Source: Chromera velia (taxonomy: Eukaryota > Sar > Chromeraceae). From it: a DNA stretch of 60,741 nt. How positions within the stretch are numbered: position 1 is the stretch's first letter; each line of letters begins with the position of its first letter. The stretch is taken from the NCBI GenBank assembly GCA_018398765.1, contig JAHBMJ010001516.1, forward strand, positions 35,941 to 96,681, given 5' to 3'. The notes under the pieces were generated by a model that saw nothing but the letters and a program-made list of their open reading frames with translations, did not search any database and was not told the DNA's origin. Positions 47,167 through 59,500 of this stretch are shown in pieces. Position numbers and translations under genes: made by a program.

Positions 47167-49483
47167 ATGAGATCTCTGTTGTCCGTCGTCCTTTCGTCTC
47201 CTTTTCTCTTTCTAAGAGGACTGGATGAGGTCTCAGGATATTCTGCAGTGGAGATTGCTTCCCCTCCTGTCTGGTTTAAGGACATCAGAGAGGCTGAAGT
47301 GCTTTCTCTGGAAGGCTCGAGAGCGGCTGCTTTGGTTCTCTTCGGGTGTCTGTTGACAGAACCTGGAAAAGATACGAAAGTAGTTGATCGGTGCAGCACC
47401 GAAGACCAAGTGAAGCCCCTGCTGCCCCCAAATTTGCGCACAGACTCGAGTCCAAGAGCTGTCATAGTGACTGCTCGGTCAGATGGTACTTCCACCCGTG
47501 TGTCACGAAGCCTCGGCTTGGGTAGGGGAATTGCGTCGGCATTGTCTGATGCCGTCAGACAGATTGAAGAGGGAGACGGCAGACACGAAAACGAGACAGC
47601 CTCAGTCGACCCAGAATGGCATTCCGTGCAGATATCTGTGGTCACGGAAGTTAACTCCTTCTCTATGCCGAGTGTCAATGCATCCGTTTCACAAAATTTG
47701 GACGCACAGGAAGGAGAGTCCGACTCAGTGGCGCTTCCCTTTCACCCGTCTCCGTCCTCCCTCTGTTCCGGATTCCAAGAGGGCATACACGGGATCGCCT
47801 TTGGGCCCCCCTTCGCATTGGGTCCCGAGGAAATGCTCATAAGGGGGGTAGTGAGAAAAGGAACTTTGGGTGAGGGAGTGCGTGTTCTAAAGGAGGAAGC
47901 AATGTTGGCGTTCCGAAGTTTCGTCCCGTCTATCAAGTCTCTTTCTTCTTCCGAATTCTCAAATGAGATTCTTCGACCTCATCCAGACTCCCTTCTTTTC
48001 ACCTTCAGTGTCCATACTTTTTTTGGAGATCATTCCGAGCCAACAAATCCTCTCGAGACCGTACGTCTCCACAGGAAAAGTGTGGACGTACGGGACGACA
48101 CTCTGGAGGCTGCTGTGCTGTCAGGGGTGCGATCTCTGTCCAGTCTCCTGAGCCCCCGGGGGCGCTTTGTATACAGGGTAAACCCGTGGAAGCTGAAGCA
48201 GTCCGTCCACCAGTACAACGTTCTGCGTCATGCTGGGTCGACATGGGCAATTCTCAGGGTCGGATGGAAGGCCTTTCTCTCTCTCTCTCCCTCTCTCTCT
48301 TTTTCTATCTCTCTATCTGTCGGTCTGTCTGCCTGCCTACTTGAGTCCTTAGTCGTCTTTCCGCTTGACGGAATTTTGCTTTTTTGAGAACACAAAAGAG
48401 CGGCTTTCTGTCCGTGTTCCCTCTCACCAGAAAGAAAAATGAACGAAAACAAAAACCTACGTGTCTGTGTCCGAGCGAACACGTGAAAACTCATTTCGGA
48501 ACTTGCGTTGCCCTTTTTGACCGTGTTCGTCCTACATTTCTTTTCCCTCGAGTCATCGATGGCTTCCCTTCGGGGGGTGTTGTCATCACACACACAGCTA
48601 GGTTGGTTGGTCTCTTGATTCTTCCTCATGACTTAATTGTCATGGGATTACCGACCAGAGTGTTCTCCCATATCTCTGTCCTCGTACACCGCAATTCAGA
48701 AAAAACAAAAGGATGAGTGTTGGATTTTGATCATCATTGAAATGCATGCATACAGGTCTACCGTCGCCACCCTTCAGAGTTCCGCCTCTTGGAGAGTGCA
48801 AAGCGGGCCCTCCAGTATCTCCTGAAGAGAGTGCGGTCTGTGGGCGACCCCAAAGAGCTGGTGGTCGTGGAGAAAGGGCGCTTCAAACTGGGGGCACTCG
48901 GCTTGGCCTTACTGGCTGTGTGTGAGTACACGGACGTGACAGGAGACGCGAAGTTCGTTCCGATGGCTGAGAGTTTAGCTCAGACTGTTCTAGCATGGAT
49001 GGCCCCGTCAGGCGAATTCACAGTCATGGAGGGGGTGATTGAAGAGAAGAACGGCAAATCGGGGGTGGAAGTGGAGAATGTGAAATCGTTGTATTATCCC
49101 GGAGAGGCGATTTTTGGACTCGCAAGCCTGTCCAATGTGACGAGGGATATGCGCTGGCTGAAGGCTGCTGCACGGGCGGCGGACTGGATTGCGGATGTGA
49201 GGGACGCCAAGCTGAAGGCTGACGAATTTCCGCATGATCACTGGTGGGCAGATCTTGACTCTTGATGCGTTGTCTCGAACATTCTCCGTGAACGGACCCC
49301 CCCACCTCCCCTCTATCCCTCTCCCTCTTCCTGAAAGGGTGTGTCCTCGAGTGTTTCCGTATGTGCAATTGTTTATGTGTGAAGCTGACTGTGTTTATCT
49401 ATCTTAATCTTTGTTGGTCTGTCTGCGTGGTTTTGTAATTGTCTGCCTGCCGGCTTTAGATCGAATGCGTCCGTCTCTACCTC

Positions 49484-49520
<37 letters not shown>

Positions 49521-49710
49521 TCTTGTCTTGTCTTCTTTTCTTCTCTTTCTTGTCTTGAGTGGAAGCAGCAGAGGAGTAGCGTGTGAAACCAGTGATCACG
49601 TGAAAGTCTGTCGGGAGGTGGAGAGGCAAGGGGCGCTTAACTCTCACCTTTCGGGCCTCCTGCCCACTTTGTCTGAGTTGCTTTCTTTCTTTTTGTCTGT
49701 TGTGTTCATA

Positions 49711-49750
<40 letters not shown>

Positions 49751-50324
49751 GGACACTTCCTCCTTCAGCGGCAAGTTCAGCCCTCTCATCTTTTCCTCTC
49801 TCGTTTTCAAGAGCACGAGGCTCCATTCTTTCTTTTTTTTGTTTCTTCTTCGTGCTTGCTTGCAGGCTGCTCTACGGAATCGCAGAGATTCACAAGACTC
49901 TCCCAGACGAAGGGAGGAGACGGCATGCGAAGAAAGTGGTGGATGCCATCCTGAATGCACAGGTTGGTTGGGAATATCATGCGTCTGCCTTGTTTTCGGG
50001 TTTGTCGCTTTCAAAGCGCTTCTCCATTTGTTTCTTCATGCTCTGCCTCATGCATGTCTCTTTTCATCTGTGGTGCTTGCGAGGATTGACTAAACCAGCC
50101 TCTGTCGACATGCCTCGCTTGATGTGGAGTGGTGTGATGTTGCATGCACCAACGTCTGCTTCTGTCTTGTTGGCCGGTAGGGAAGGGAGAGAGACAAAGT
50201 GCATTCCGTCCTCTTGATGGTTCTCTCACGAGACCTGTTTTGTAAGCTTCTTCACAAAGGATGGCAACCCCTTTCTTCTGAGTCGTTTTCCAGTTTTTAT
50301 TCTGCGTCGGTCTTTCCTGTCGTT

Positions 50325-50363
<39 letters not shown>

Positions 50364-50877
50364 TCCCCCTCCCCCCCTCCGTTGTCTTTTTTGCTGGTTT
50401 GTCTGTGTGTCTACTTGTCTCCCTTTTCCTCCCCTCCCTTCGTCCTTCTGGCCTTCCCTCCGTTCTCCCTTTCGATCTGCATGACTGTTGCAGATTCGGA
50501 CAGATACAGAAAACCCAGACTTTGTCGGCGGTTGGCTCGTCAACGGCCCTGTCCCCTCCACAAACCCCGCGGCATGTCGTGTGGAGGGCCTCTCTGCCAT
50601 TCACGACATCTTTCTTGACGAAGAGGGGAGGGAGGCAGGGGGAGCGGGAAAAGGAATGACAAGTCGAATCCGGGAAGGCATTCTCAGGGGTGCAGATTTT
50701 GTGTTAAGAATGCAGAACGGTCGCGAAAGCTCGCTGGCACTCTCAAGCGAGAGCGCGAGTCTGATGAGAGGGGCGTGGCCAACCTCCGTACTCAATCCCT
50801 GGCTGCAGATTGACAACACCCAACACGCGTTGTGTGCTTGTATGGGGGCCCAAAAAGTCCTCTTTGTGTCTAACTAA
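47167..50877 (+). CDS. Secreted alpha/alpha-toroid (six-hairpin glycosidase-like) protein, 4 exons
   Basis: Exons 47167-48258, 48756-49243, 49866-49962 and 50494-50877 join in phase into 686 residues. Residues 1-25 resemble a signal peptide. The N-terminal half (about 90-330) is a mixed alpha/beta region without recognised motifs. From about 335 the pattern is that of a helical toroid: GRFVYRVNP, QYNVLRHAGSTWAIL, SLYYPGEAIFGL, HDHWLLYGIAEI (formed across the exon 2/3 junction) and GGWLVNGP..CRVEGLSAI. Such blocks occur in bacterial and eukaryotic six-hairpin glycosidase-superfamily proteins, whose inner helices bind sugar polymers. Hydrolase, epimerase or binding activity cannot be decided. 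A role in cell-wall or extracellular polysaccharide is a guess. Confidence 0.75.
49482..49748. repeat. CTGT and CT arrays in toroid-gene intron 2
   Basis: GTCT/CTGT units at about 49482-49520 and a CT run at about 49710-49748, in the sense pyrimidine-rich orientation. A further CT run is in intron 3 at about 50328-50359. Confidence 0.95.
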
Positions 50878-51846
50878 AAAAAAAACCCGCAAATACCAGA
50901 AAAGACACAAACGGTGAAGGGAAATAATCTTGGAAGGATTTTTTTGACGCCAAACTCTGTTTGATCATGAGTGTTTTTACAAAATGGAAATATTTATTTG
51001 CATCCAAGGTAATTGCATCATCTTATATATTCTTTAACAAATGTTCATTATCATTTGCGTTACGGGTCATATATATTATGGGTATAGGCGGAGTAACGTT
51101 GTAGAATGTTATCTAGATTCTAGATTGTGACTAAGAAAATCACAGGAATATGACTATTTAAGACTGTTTTTCATATGTTTTTGAAGTATTTTGAAGCAGA
51201 AAGTGGATGTCATCATTATGTGTGATTATATATAATTATGTGTCAAGAAAAATTCCCGAAGTTTAAGTAAGTTTAAGTCAATTTCTTAATAACTTAGCTT
51301 ATACGGGCGTAAAATGCCTATTTGATGGGGGTAGAATGCTGGGCATTAGGGGGCACCAATGGCCACAGTCTGTCATTGTCACAGGTGAGAATTCTCCTAG
51401 GAAATTAGGAGTTCTCCGCGGTCAGGCTCTGAGGATGAGGGCGCGTAAAAGCTTGAACGCGCGGGCGGAGCCGTCGAAAGTCTGCATGCAGTCAACACAG
51501 TTTTGAACCACTCCAAAAAAATGCGGAGGAAGAACTGCACAATGATACTTGCACGATGCTTGCAGGTGGACTCCCCACTTCACTCCATGCACACACACAA
51601 TTTTGACCTGCTTTCTTGGTGCCTGTCAGATGAAGGCCTTTGAAAAAAAGCCAAAAGTTGTCAAGCGGACCTTCAATTTGAGTTCGGGAGACGGTCTTCT
51701 CTCGCCTGCCTATTCACACGCAAGTTGTCACCCAAAGGGTTTTATAAATAGCATTCTTGTAAAGAAGGACAGTGAGAAGCCAAGGCAACCACTTCCAGAA
51801 CACCGAAGATCCAAAAAAGTAACGGATACCAGGGAGGTGGAGAAAG
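50878..51846. other. AT-rich spacer between the toroid gene and THOC7
   Basis: AT-rich to about 51400, then more balanced. No clear inverted-repeat ends. A plus-strand frame at 51549-52040 overlaps the THOC7 start in another frame and has no support; the last 300 bases are probably promoter and 5' UTR. Confidence 0.5.
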
Positions 51847-53701
51847 ATGTCAGGGAAGGTTCCACCTCCTACAGGCCCCAACCCTCCGCCCGAAAATATC
51901 GACCTCCCGGCCCCTTCCGCCCCCGTAGCGTTCAGTGCAGTTCAGGACCTTGCGGTAAGTCTGTGCATGCGTCTTTCCTTCTTCTCCGACTTTTTTTCCA
52001 AAAAAAAGTGCTTCTTGAAAGCGAAGACCTGCTTTCATGAAAGTGCCAGCGTGTAGGTCTTGGTCTATGTGTGCGTGTGTGTGCGTGTGTGCAGTTGGCT
52101 GAGAAGAGCGGCATCTCCGCGCTGTCCGACGCAGTGGTATCATTCCTGCACGGAGGAGCCCATACGGAGACGGGGCTGTCCGCTGTTCTCTCTGCAGTCG
52201 AGAGGGTAGAGGCCGAGGTCTCTCTGCAGGAGTCTGTCTGGAAGAGACGGCAGAAGGACAGAGACGGTGCGGAGGCTCGGGCAGGGAACATTGAGAGATC
52301 CCTAGCGGAGGGAGAGGGGGTGAAGAAAGCAGCAGAGAAGCTCCAAGAGGCGAAAGAGGAGAGAAAGACGAGTGAGCACTACAACATGCTCGCAAAGTCC
52401 GTCTCTTCTTTTCTGCTCGTTTCTTTATTTGTTTTTTTTTTCGCACTTTCGTGGATAGGGATGAAATCCGTGTCCGCCTTTACCGCCGCTTCTTGTTTGG
52501 ATCTTCCCAAGTGAGTCGGAAGAGGGGAATTGGCCGCCAGCAGACAGGCAGAGACACACGTGCAAACGCAGATTCACCCTCACCCACACAGGAGAGAGGA
52601 CAGAGGCTAAAAAAAAAGACCCCCAAGGCCGCTGTTTGTTTGCCAAAGCGAAAGTGCTTATGGAATGCTTCCCCTCCCATGAACCGTTTGCATTGCCTGT
52701 TCTTTGTCAGTCTTCGGTGGGGGGGGGGGCGGGGGAGTTCTTGGAAGGGGCATGTGTCTTTCTGCGGTCTGTATTATCAGCATTACTTCGTGCTAAGTTG
52801 CAGGCACGCCTCGCTGAAGCTCCCACGCCCAGTGTCAGCGAAGAGGATTGAGAGCGCTGAAAACGCGGTAGGCCTTACTTGTTGGAATTTGTGCAGGGGG
52901 ATCAGGAAGGGGAGGCACTCAGGTTGTACGCAGGCACTCACACACATGAAAGCACTCGTCATCCGACGGATTGTTCGTCTTAGTCGGTCATGCACGTGCT
53001 TGCACTATCATGGAAAATCAGGCGACAGTGAAACGGCGCACATCAGCTGATACGAGCGGGAAAGAGCAGATGAAACAATGAAGATCAGAGAAGAGATTCA
53101 AGGATTCTTGAAAGGAAACGCAACGCACGGAAAAGGGAAAAAACGAAGAGAAGCAGGAAAGAATAAATCCAAAAATCAGAAAAAAGGAAAGGAGAAGAAA
53201 CTCTGGCCCCCCCCTCAATCAACCTGTCGCAGCCCTTGTCTCTTGTCCCTCTGTCTCTCTTTCTGTCTGCTATGCTTTTATTCAAAGAAGGAAGACCTTC
53301 CACGAGGGATATTTTTCGCGTTTGTGGTTTTTTTCTCCAGTACTTTGCCAATCGATCTGCTGTTGCGTCGTTTTGCGAGAAAGCACTTCTCGACTTCTCC
53401 GGCCCTGCAACTATCTATTCGCTGTTGAAATTTTTGTCACCTTTTTCTGGTTGTCTCTCTCAAACACTTCTTTGTCGCTTACAGATCGGTCGACTGTCGG
53501 CCAACTGCGAAAGCTCACGGGGTTCTGAAAATCTTCCCGTTCAGACACCCCCCCCCCCACACCGCGCGCACACACACGCACGCACCCAGAAAGAATCCTG
53601 GTTGCACGTACCGCCCACTGCGCATGCACCGTTCGGTACATGGCTGCAGGGTTTGTTTGTTTGTTTTCGCTTCTCCTTCCTTGCCAACAAATTCCCCCCT
53701 C

Positions 53702-53736
<35 letters not shown>

Positions 53737-54348
53737 NAAGAGATTCAAGGATTCTTGAAAGGAAACGCAACGCACGGAAAAGGGAAAAAACGAAGAGAAG
53801 CAGGAAAGAATAAATCCAAAAATCAGAAAAAAGGAAAGGAGAAGAAACTCTGGCCCCCCCCTCAATCAACCTGTCGCAGCCCTTGTCTCTTGTCCCTCTG
53901 TCTCTCTTTCTGTCTGCTATGCTTTTATTCAAAGAAGGAAGACCTTCCACGAGGGATATTTTTCGCGTTTGTGGTTTTTTTCTCCAGTACTTTGCCAATC
54001 GATCTGCTGTTGCGTCGTTTTGCGAGAAAGCACTTCTCGACTTCTCCGGCCCTGCAACTATCTATTCGCTGTTGAAATTTTTGTCACCTTTTTCTGGTTG
54101 TCTCTCTCAAACACTTCTTTGTCGCTTACAGATCGGTCGACTGTCGGCCAACTGCGAAAGCTCACGGGGTTCTGAAAATCTTCCCGTTCAGACACCCCCC
54201 CCCCCACACCGCGCGCACACACACGCACGCACCCAGAAAGAATCCTGGTTGCACGTACCGCCCACTGCGCATGCACCGTTCGGTACATGGCTGCAGGGTT
54301 TGTTTGTTTGTTTTCGCTTCTCCTTCCTTGCCAACAAATTCCCCCCTC

Positions 54349-54385
<37 letters not shown>

Positions 54386-54386
54386 N

Positions 54387-54418
<32 letters not shown>

Positions 54419-55140
54419 ACACTGCTTTGTCTGTTTCAGCAGTGTCTCAGTCCCTTTCTCGTTCTCTTCGCCTCCCCTGGTTGCAGCTGAAGGATCTCGC
54501 AAAGAGCACAGAAACCCTCAAAATGACGGCACAGGAGAGACAGAAAAAGGTGAGGGGGTCGTCCTTCGTTCATCTCTTTCCTCCCTCCCTCGCTCCCTCC
54601 TTTGCTTCTTTTGCCCTTCTTTCTTTTCCTGGTTGGGTTTGTCAGTCTATCTTTCAATCTGACGCCTCCGTTTGTGTTGTTCCTGCCTCCGTCCCCGACT
54701 CTGTTTGTCTATAAATTTGAATGTGATCTGGTCTGATGCAGTGCGTCTACCTCTTCCAGTCAGCCGAGGAAACAGCAGCTCAATGGAGACAAGAAGACAC
54801 GAGAAGAGGCCCACCCGGGAGACCTCAGCACCAGCACGCAGGCCGCCCATCCTCCTCCGCCGCTACTGCTGGGTCGGTCCCCTCGCTGAAAGTTATCGCT
54901 GCTGCTCCTTCTGCAGCTGCCGCTCCGGCGCTGGGTGGTACGGCAATGTCTCCGCCAGTTCTGATGGGGGGGGGGGAGTCGATTGCTGTTCCGGGTTCGA
55001 GTGATGGTGAGTGTGAGGAGATACAGGCGTCGGATGACGAGGTCCCTCACGGGGGCGTGGGGGCGGGGGGGGGGAATTTGAAAAGGAAAAGGGGCCCGGA
55101 AGGGGAGGGTGAGGGGGAAGGGGGGGTCGGGGGTCATTGA
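51847..55140 (+). CDS. THOC7: THO complex subunit 7 (THOC7/Mft1-like), 5 exons
   Basis: Exons 51847-51954, 52095-52396, 52459-52510, 54487-54549 and 54742-55140 join in phase (924 nt, 307 residues). After a Pro-rich start, the protein is a long helical coiled coil. It includes AEKLQEAKEERKTSEHYNML then AK, matching the THOC7 pattern of AKxxRKxxxEYDxLAK. LKDLAKSTETLKMTAQERQKK then CVYLFQSAEETAAQW follow, matching the region before the family's terminal helix. THOC7 is a coiled-coil subunit of THO, which couples transcription to mRNA export with UAP56 and ALY. It is longer than animal THOC7 (about 204) through an Ala/Gly-rich tail ending in an acidic patch and KRKR, a likely nuclear signal. Intron 3 is nearly 2 kb and includes the duplicated contig end; an extra small exon there (for example near 52802) cannot be excluded. 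Confidence 0.75.
53091..54386. repeat. Near-exact tandem copy of about 650 bp bounded by single Ns; probable assembly artefact
   Basis: 53091-53736 and 53738-54385 are the same sequence apart from CT-run length. Each copy ends in a long CT microsatellite followed by one N (53737 and 54386), after which CT continues. This is the signature of contig ends that overlap at a microsatellite but were not merged. The copies lie in THOC7 intron 3. Confidence 0.9.
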
Positions 55141-55624
55141 GAGGGAGTAGTGGAAGAAGGGGTGGGAAAAGATCTGGGTCAGAGTGCATTACATCCGTTC
55201 GCGTCCACTTCGTCAGAAATCCGTAGGTGATCGTGTATGAATTTCGTGCTCCTCACCAAGCCGTGATACATGTAATCCATTAATTACGCGTTAATTACGC
55301 CTTTAATAATAGATTCCTAGTTGAATTCATGTATATGCAAATTTATTTGTAAATTCACCCAATTTTGCAGCAAGTTTTGTAAGGAAAGATTAGGATTTAT
55401 GTTCCAGGTTTGTCCCGAGGTCCACTGCCGGGGGACGGCTTGCACCATGACCATAATGATCGATGTACACTAGGATGGACATGCAATCAATAATAAGTAT
55501 CATAGCGAGTCAGTATTAGCGACTATCTAGATGACTATTTCATAGTATTAGGGTCTAGACGGGGGTAGCTGTTAGCCTCAGCGGTGTTGGGTAGCCAGAG
55601 CCCAGAGTTGTAAAATGATTAGTT
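55141..55624. other. 3' flank of THOC7 and AT-rich island
   Basis: Noncoding, AT-rich from about 55260; contains paired TTAATTACGC direct copies near 55280 and no supported gene. Confidence 0.5.
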
Positions 55625-56215
55625 CTAGGATTGGCTTAGCCATTGGCTTGAAAGTTAGCTAGCCAAAGGTTATTTTTTAGCTTAGCCAATGTCAGTGCTA
55701 AGTAATGCTAAAAGTGTTAAGTGTATGTTGTTTAAAAATCTGTTGTTTACTGTCTATTATTTTTTTTTAGTAACTCGATTCTGTTTATATCTAGGCTAGT
55801 ATCTAGGTTTGTATAAGTATAAAAAATGAGTTTAGATAGCTAGGAAAAAATTTCTCCGAATAAAACTTGTTTTACTTGTGCAAAAAGCCAAAAACTAAAA
55901 GGCACAGGTCTTTGCAGAGGCGGGGGGGAGGGTCCGTGGGGGGGGGGGGGGGGAAACAAATTAATTAAAGCCCCCCTCTGGGAAAAAAATTTTTTTTTAA
56001 GGTCATTTTCCCTTAGAAAACAAGCTTTTTTATTGATGAATTTTGATTTAGCATCATATTACATTAAACAAACATGCTTAAGTGTTTTGCTATTAAATTA
56101 ACTTCAATCAATCAGCCAGCCAAGAGCTCTTTTTTGGCTTAACAGCCTTAACTTTAGTGCTAAATCAATTTAACATCTCTGTCAGAGCCAAATATAGCCA
56201 AATTAAGAGACTGAC
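55625..56215. mobile_element. Probable degenerate foldback/MITE element
   Basis: The left arm (TTGGCTTAGCCATTGGCTTGA onward) and the inverted right arm (TTTGGCTATATTTGGCTCTGA onward) keep matching blocks for more than 100 bp, including AGTGTTAAGTGTATGTTGTTTAA against ACACTTAAGCATGTTTGTTTAA. GCTAA/TTAGC motifs recur in both arms. Poly-G and poly-T runs lie between the arms. No target duplication could be fixed, so the limits are approximate. Confidence 0.45.
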
Positions 56216-56595
56216 TCATGGTGTCACTTATGCACCATTACACCTGTTTTCACTACCACCTTTCAATTCAATTCCTAGTTCAATTCACATAATAAAACAT
56301 GTACAACATGAGTTACATAATGAATCTAGTATACGTAATCGGTAGTGCTGATCATTAATTATAATTGATGCATAATTTTTTTAATTATAGATTTGAATGA
56401 GTTTGAACTTTGAATATTCTTTTAAATACTAGTTTAAATATAAGTGTTGAAGCATCGAAACTACAATAGAAACATCTGTCAGATATTTTTTTGCCAGTGA
56501 TTTTAATGCTGTTTGCCTAGGCTGGTTGCTCAACTGCCAGTCTTTATCAATCCCTCGACTAGTCCCTCGATCATTGTCACTGATTAGAACTAGGA
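56216..56595. other. AT-rich 3' flank of the CorA gene
   Basis: Noncoding AT-rich DNA between the foldback element and the CorA stop codon; nothing else identified. Confidence 0.6.
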
Positions 56596-59500
56596 TCAGA
56601 AGACCTTCATGACAATCAATCCCACCACCGCAAGAACTGCAGCCAAAAGGGAAATCGCCCAGAAGTACAAATACCCCGCAGGCCATCCCTCTGGCTGTTC
56701 CCCCTCAGGGTGGTCCAGTCCCCAGGTCAGCTCGGGGAAGATCAAAAAGTTGGTCCCGTAAATCCCCGCAATCCAGGTCAGCGGCAGGAAGACAGTAGCA
56801 ACCCCCGCAAGGACCTGCAGAAGCGGTGGAGGGGGCGGCAGGAAGAGAGATCAGTTGCTGACACCAGAGCAGATCGAAGTACTGTACTCATACAATTCAG
56901 CAAGACGCGGAGAGACAGAGACAGACATGGCATCGGATCCCGTCTTTTCTAGCTCGGTCTGCTCATCACACTCCCTCCTTCATTCCTCACCCGCTCCCTC
57001 CGAAAGAAAACGATGAACAATTGGAAGCAAGAAATGGAAGGAAGGAAACAAGGGAGTAGGAAAGAAGGGAGAAAGAATAGATAAACGCATCTCAGTGGAC
57101 AGACAGAAGTGGACAAATGAAAAAAGAGCGAAAAAAACTCAGCTGCACCAACCCCCAAACAACGAACCAACCTCCTGTGCCACAGTCGATCTGTAGTTTG
57201 TCACTTCAAACACGAGGGAAAGAACGTCCCTGCATCCTTCGGAGAGCTCCGTCACCTGCAAGCATGCATGAATGGATGTTGTCACTCTATTCCATTCCAT
57301 TGTTCTACATTCAATTCAACTCCACAGTAGCCACGCATTTTTTTTTCAAAGTAAAACGGGAGATGAGGACGGTTGTTGGACTCGAAAGAAACAAGAAAGA
57401 GGGTGGAGCGAACGGAAGCCCAACGCGCATACAGGAATGAAGAGGACGATGTTCGCTTCACACTGTTATCATCGAGCCAACCCATAGCTCTCTCGAATTT
57501 AAAACGCGAGCTGGACGGACAGCCTCCTTTAATTCTCGAGAGAAAGAGAGATCATTCAAAGCGATGACGCCTTCTGATTCTATTGGTTGATTCAGAAAGA
57601 CTTCCTTACTCCGATCTTTCATTCTTTCTCACGAACTCAAAGGGAAGGATTCAATGAAGCTCGAATGACCCACCCAGATGAGCTGACTGCTATGTGTTTC
57701 CATTCCTCTCATCTGATTTGATTGACTGACAAAGAAAGCACAGGAAAAACCCACCAACCTGGTAGATAAACATCCGCACATCATCTCTGACTTCTTCCAT
57801 CCAGTCACAGACTTCCTCGTCCAATTCCAACATCGGCTCTTCCTCCTCTTCTTCCTCTTCCTCTCCTTCTCCCCCCTCCTCTCGACAGCAACGGTCACCC
57901 TCCGTCTTCCCTCTCTTCACATGCCGCCCCTCCCCCCCTCTCCCAGAAGGGGGAGGAATAATCACAGCCACACCACCTCTCTCGAGGGTTACCTCCTGTC
58001 TTTCCTCTCGCACTCCTTTCTCCGCCTCTCCCTGGGTATCCGAAAAAAAATCTGCACCCTCTGCATGTCCATGTCCCTGACGATCTCCTTTCCGTCCTTT
58101 CCCCCCCTGTCCCTTCTTCCCTCTTCTTCTGCTCTTCACTTGGTGGTTAGGGTGCGGGTGCTGCTGCTGAGGGTGGTGGTGTGTAGAGGAGGCAGACCCC
58201 GGACTGATCATCTCCCCCTCCAGCAAATCGTCTGCCTCTCCGTGGTGGTCTCTGTCGTGGGAGGAGAAGGCGTCGCGTCCAGAGTGGTGAATCGTCATAA
58301 GGCCCTCAACAGCCTGACCCGTCATCGTGGCACCTCGGCCCTTGTACCGCCACCGCAATCCCCCCCGTGGATGCCCACTTCCCCCAAGGCGGAGGTGCGA
58401 CGCGTGTGCGTGCTGCTGCGCGTTGGAGTACTCAGCGAGAGTCGAGAGGATCCTCTCGACAGGCAGGAGGTGGTGGCGTATTACAAGGAGTTCTCGGTGC
58501 ATCAGATGGAGTTGGAGAGTCATCCGGATGTCCTGTTTGGGCCTCGCGTACCTGCGGCATGCAGCATTGAATCACCATGTGTGCGTCCGTACAGGAAGTG
58601 AAGAGGGCTGGTCTATAGGAGCGTAGGAGATGCGTAAGAACGAAGCACAAGGAAAGAAGGAAGGAAGCAAAAAGCACCGAGACAGAAAAGAGATTTGCTA
58701 TTTGGGTCTGCTCTCGTCTCCCTTTCTTTTGTTTCTTGTCGTTTTCCTCCCACTTTCCTCTCTCCCTCGCTTCACTTCTTTCGTTTCGTCGGATACGTTG
58801 ACAAACAAGAATGATTAGAACGTGCACTTTTCCACCCGGCTGTCCGACAGAGCAACGGCACGCGCGGACGTACACAAACTGGGGCATTCAAACATGTTTC
58901 CCTCCGTGCTCTGACTGACTTTGCCGAGAAGGTTCTCTCCTCGAAGGTCAACAGAAGTCTCCTGTAGGAGTCAATGGAGGGAATCTGATTCCTCACCAAG
59001 GCCTCAAAGACCTTGAAGAACAAAAAGGGAAGACCCTTGATGGTGATCTGTCTGCCCTCTTCCACCCTCTTCTTCCTCTGATCTCTTTCCTCTCTCATCT
59101 GAAATCTAGGGTTCGGGTCCTTCCCTCCGCCTCTTCTGCGATCCTGCTGATTCCGTCTCTTCAACTGCTCCGCAAGGGCACGAAAGCCCCTGGCGGACTC
59201 ACCAGTTCCCCCCCCCGCCTCACTCTCAGACGAAGTCTCAGACCACCAATGGCCGCTGTCAAGAGACCCAGATGCAGTGATCATCTTCCCCACCGTCGCG
59301 CTATGCTTCTTTGAACTGAGAGGAGACGAACCTCCCCTCTGAAGTCGAGTCGTCTCAGCCCTCGCATGGGCGTGCAGGGACTCCGAGACAACCAACCAGA
59401 TGGGGTCGAGGACCCTTGGGGGTCTGGTGGCGGCTTCCTTGATCGACGTGGGGGGCTTCTCTGTAGGCATGGGAAGCGAATCACCTGCAGCTGCTGGGGA

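Noticed and set aside
52802-52850. Extra THOC7 exon reading ARLAEAPTPSVSEED
   Set aside because: It begins after a TTGCAG in phase but meets a stop before any usable in-phase donor. The direct join of 52510 to 54487 keeps frame and family spacing.
53078-53230. Lys-rich frame starting MKIREEIQGFLKG
   Set aside because: It is located in intronic DNA that is present twice because of the assembly artefact, with no splice signals in phase with THOC7.
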